Shown here in pieces: positions 63,033-64,000 of a stretch of DNA of 64,000 nt (positions within the stretch are counted from its first letter, which is position 1; each line of letters begins with the position of its first letter). The stretch lies in contig LLEY01000096.1 in assembly GCA_001414485.1 (NCBI GenBank), forward strand, positions 62,001-126,000, given 5' to 3'. The DNA comes from Calycina herbarum (taxonomy: Eukaryota > Ascomycota > Leotiomycetes > Helotiales > Pezizellaceae). The notes under the pieces were generated by a model. It was not told where the DNA came from. It made no database searches and worked only from the letters and a program-made list of their open reading frames with translations. A program made the translations under genes and the position numbers.

Positions 63033-63272
63033 GGTTAATCAATCGCGATGTTGAGAATTCAGTCGAAGTTGATATGGAGGGGAGCCGGGCGAGCTTATCG
63101 GAAAATAAATTTGGAGAATCAAGAACTTTTTGGAGAGCCGCTTTAGCTTTGCGCCGGACTTTATCCGCGACCCATACAATTTCTTGACAGCCTCGAAACA
63201 ACCTCGCCATTTGGGAGACACCCTCCAACAACGTCAACAACTGTGTGCTCAGCACCCTCTGAACGCAGAAAT
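63033..63272. promoter_or_regulatory. Divergent promoter of rrs1 and mS29
   Basis: Only 240 bases separate the two start codons, so the ribosome-biogenesis gene and the mitoribosome gene share this upstream region. No specific site assigned. Confidence 0.6.
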
Positions 63273-64000
63273 ATGGCGGCATCAATCAATTGCTGGAAAT
63301 GCCTCTCGAGGCCTAGCACTTCGGCATTTCAATTGAGCTCACGAGTAGCTCGTGTCGCGGCATCCGCCCCCTTCTCCTCCACCTCTACCCAGCTCGCCAT
63401 GCCAGTTCCTACCAAGAAATCGCTCGCTACAACGAAGGGAAAGAAGGCAACTCTAAAGATCAACAAAAAGCCCCGAGCAAAGGATACCAGAAAACCGCCG
63501 GCTACCGGGGAGAGGAAGGCGCTGAGAAAACGAATCGTACTCAGCAACACAAATGCGCTCGAGGTAGCCGGTATGGAGGATCTTGGCCCGGAAATGGTGG
63601 ACGCCATTGTAAAGGATACTATCGAAGGCGAGCCTGGGTCTGGGTTGGTGGGGAAGGTTGTGGGATTGCCAGGCGCAACCGTCGATTCTTTGCGAGCAAT
63701 CGAGGCATTCAAAACAACTCAGGGCTGGGGATTATTTCGAAGGCCGGGTGTACTTGTTAGGAAAGAGGCGGTTGACTTGACAAAAGCTTTACTTGCTGCA
63801 CAAAAGGAGAAAACCACACTTAGGTTGATGCTTGATGGGGATAAGGGCACGGGAAAGAGCATGATGCTTTTGCAAGCACAAGCATCTGCGTTTGCCAAAG
63901 GCTGGGTTGTGCTTAATATTCCTGAAGGTATGCTATTGTTGGGTCACAATTGGCTTGATGATATGCTAATATAATCGTAGCTCAAGAGTTATCCAATGCT
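63273..64000 (+). CDS. Mitochondrial small-subunit ribosomal protein mS29 (DAP3/Rsm23), 5' part
   Basis: GTP-binding subunit of the mitochondrial small ribosomal subunit. The start at 63273 (MAASINCWKCLSRPSTSAF) gives an Arg/Ser-rich mitochondrial presequence; an in-frame ATG ten codons upstream is possible but less likely. After a basic linker come EVAGMEDLGPEMV and GWGLFRRPGVLVRKE, and the Walker A motif LDGDKGTGKSMML near residue 190. An intron (63928-63980) splits an Ala codon after NIPE, and exon 2 begins QELSNA. The gene continues past the end of the window. Confidence 0.9.

Overview
The window is nuclear DNA of a filamentous ascomycete. Genes have several short introns (45-60 nt, GTRNGT...YAG, branch sites like CTAAC), and the gene set is fungal: HET domain, STAND/NLR protein, heme-thiolate peroxygenase, pisatin-demethylase-like P450, Rho GEF with DEP-DH-PH-CNH. 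Two large AT-rich islands carry the mark of repeat-induced point mutation (RIP): CpA and TpG are almost absent, TpA is in excess and CpG is kept. The gene families look to me like Leotiomycetes, but that is an impression and not shown by the sequence.

Layout. 1-9660 is a RIP-destroyed transposon island: the 3' part of a pogo-type element, a Ty3/gypsy chromovirus body, a dead AAA+ ATPase gene, and a 1.7-kb LTR element with intact 136-bp LTRs and a target-site duplication. 10.4-18.5 kb is a decaying zone: a deleted DUF6601-like gene, a large NLR gene (alpha/beta-hydrolase, nucleoside phosphorylase, NB-ARC, TPR) with many amber/ochre codons, and a decayed gene ending in a chromodomain-like segment. 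18.8-44.98 kb is mostly healthy: DHA2 transporter, Cu/Zn superoxide dismutase (five exons), ribosomal protein eL33 (five exons, one of 10 nt), a Rho1-type GEF, a peroxygenase, two tandem F-box genes built from repeated exon-intron units, a GH2 beta-galactosidase and a MYND protein. 45-49.8 kb is a second RIP island made mainly of nested pogo elements and a fold-back MITE. 50-64 kb returns to genes: a truncated F-box-like relic, a secreted protein, an acidic coiled-coil protein, a HET-domain gene with a poly-G frameshift, a P450, and the divergent pair RRS1 and mitochondrial ribosomal protein mS29 (DAP3), the last running off the window.

How it fits together. Housekeeping genes (sod1, eL33, rho GEF, RRS1, mS29) lie in normal-composition DNA. 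Fast-evolving non-self recognition genes (NLR, HET, F-box) sit beside or between the TE islands, and the NLR and its neighbour carry RIP-type stops, as if mutation had spread from, or acted on repeats near, the islands. SOD1, eL33, most of RRS1 and several short exons were found only by reading exons and splice sites by eye. All exon models are inferred from sequence alone.
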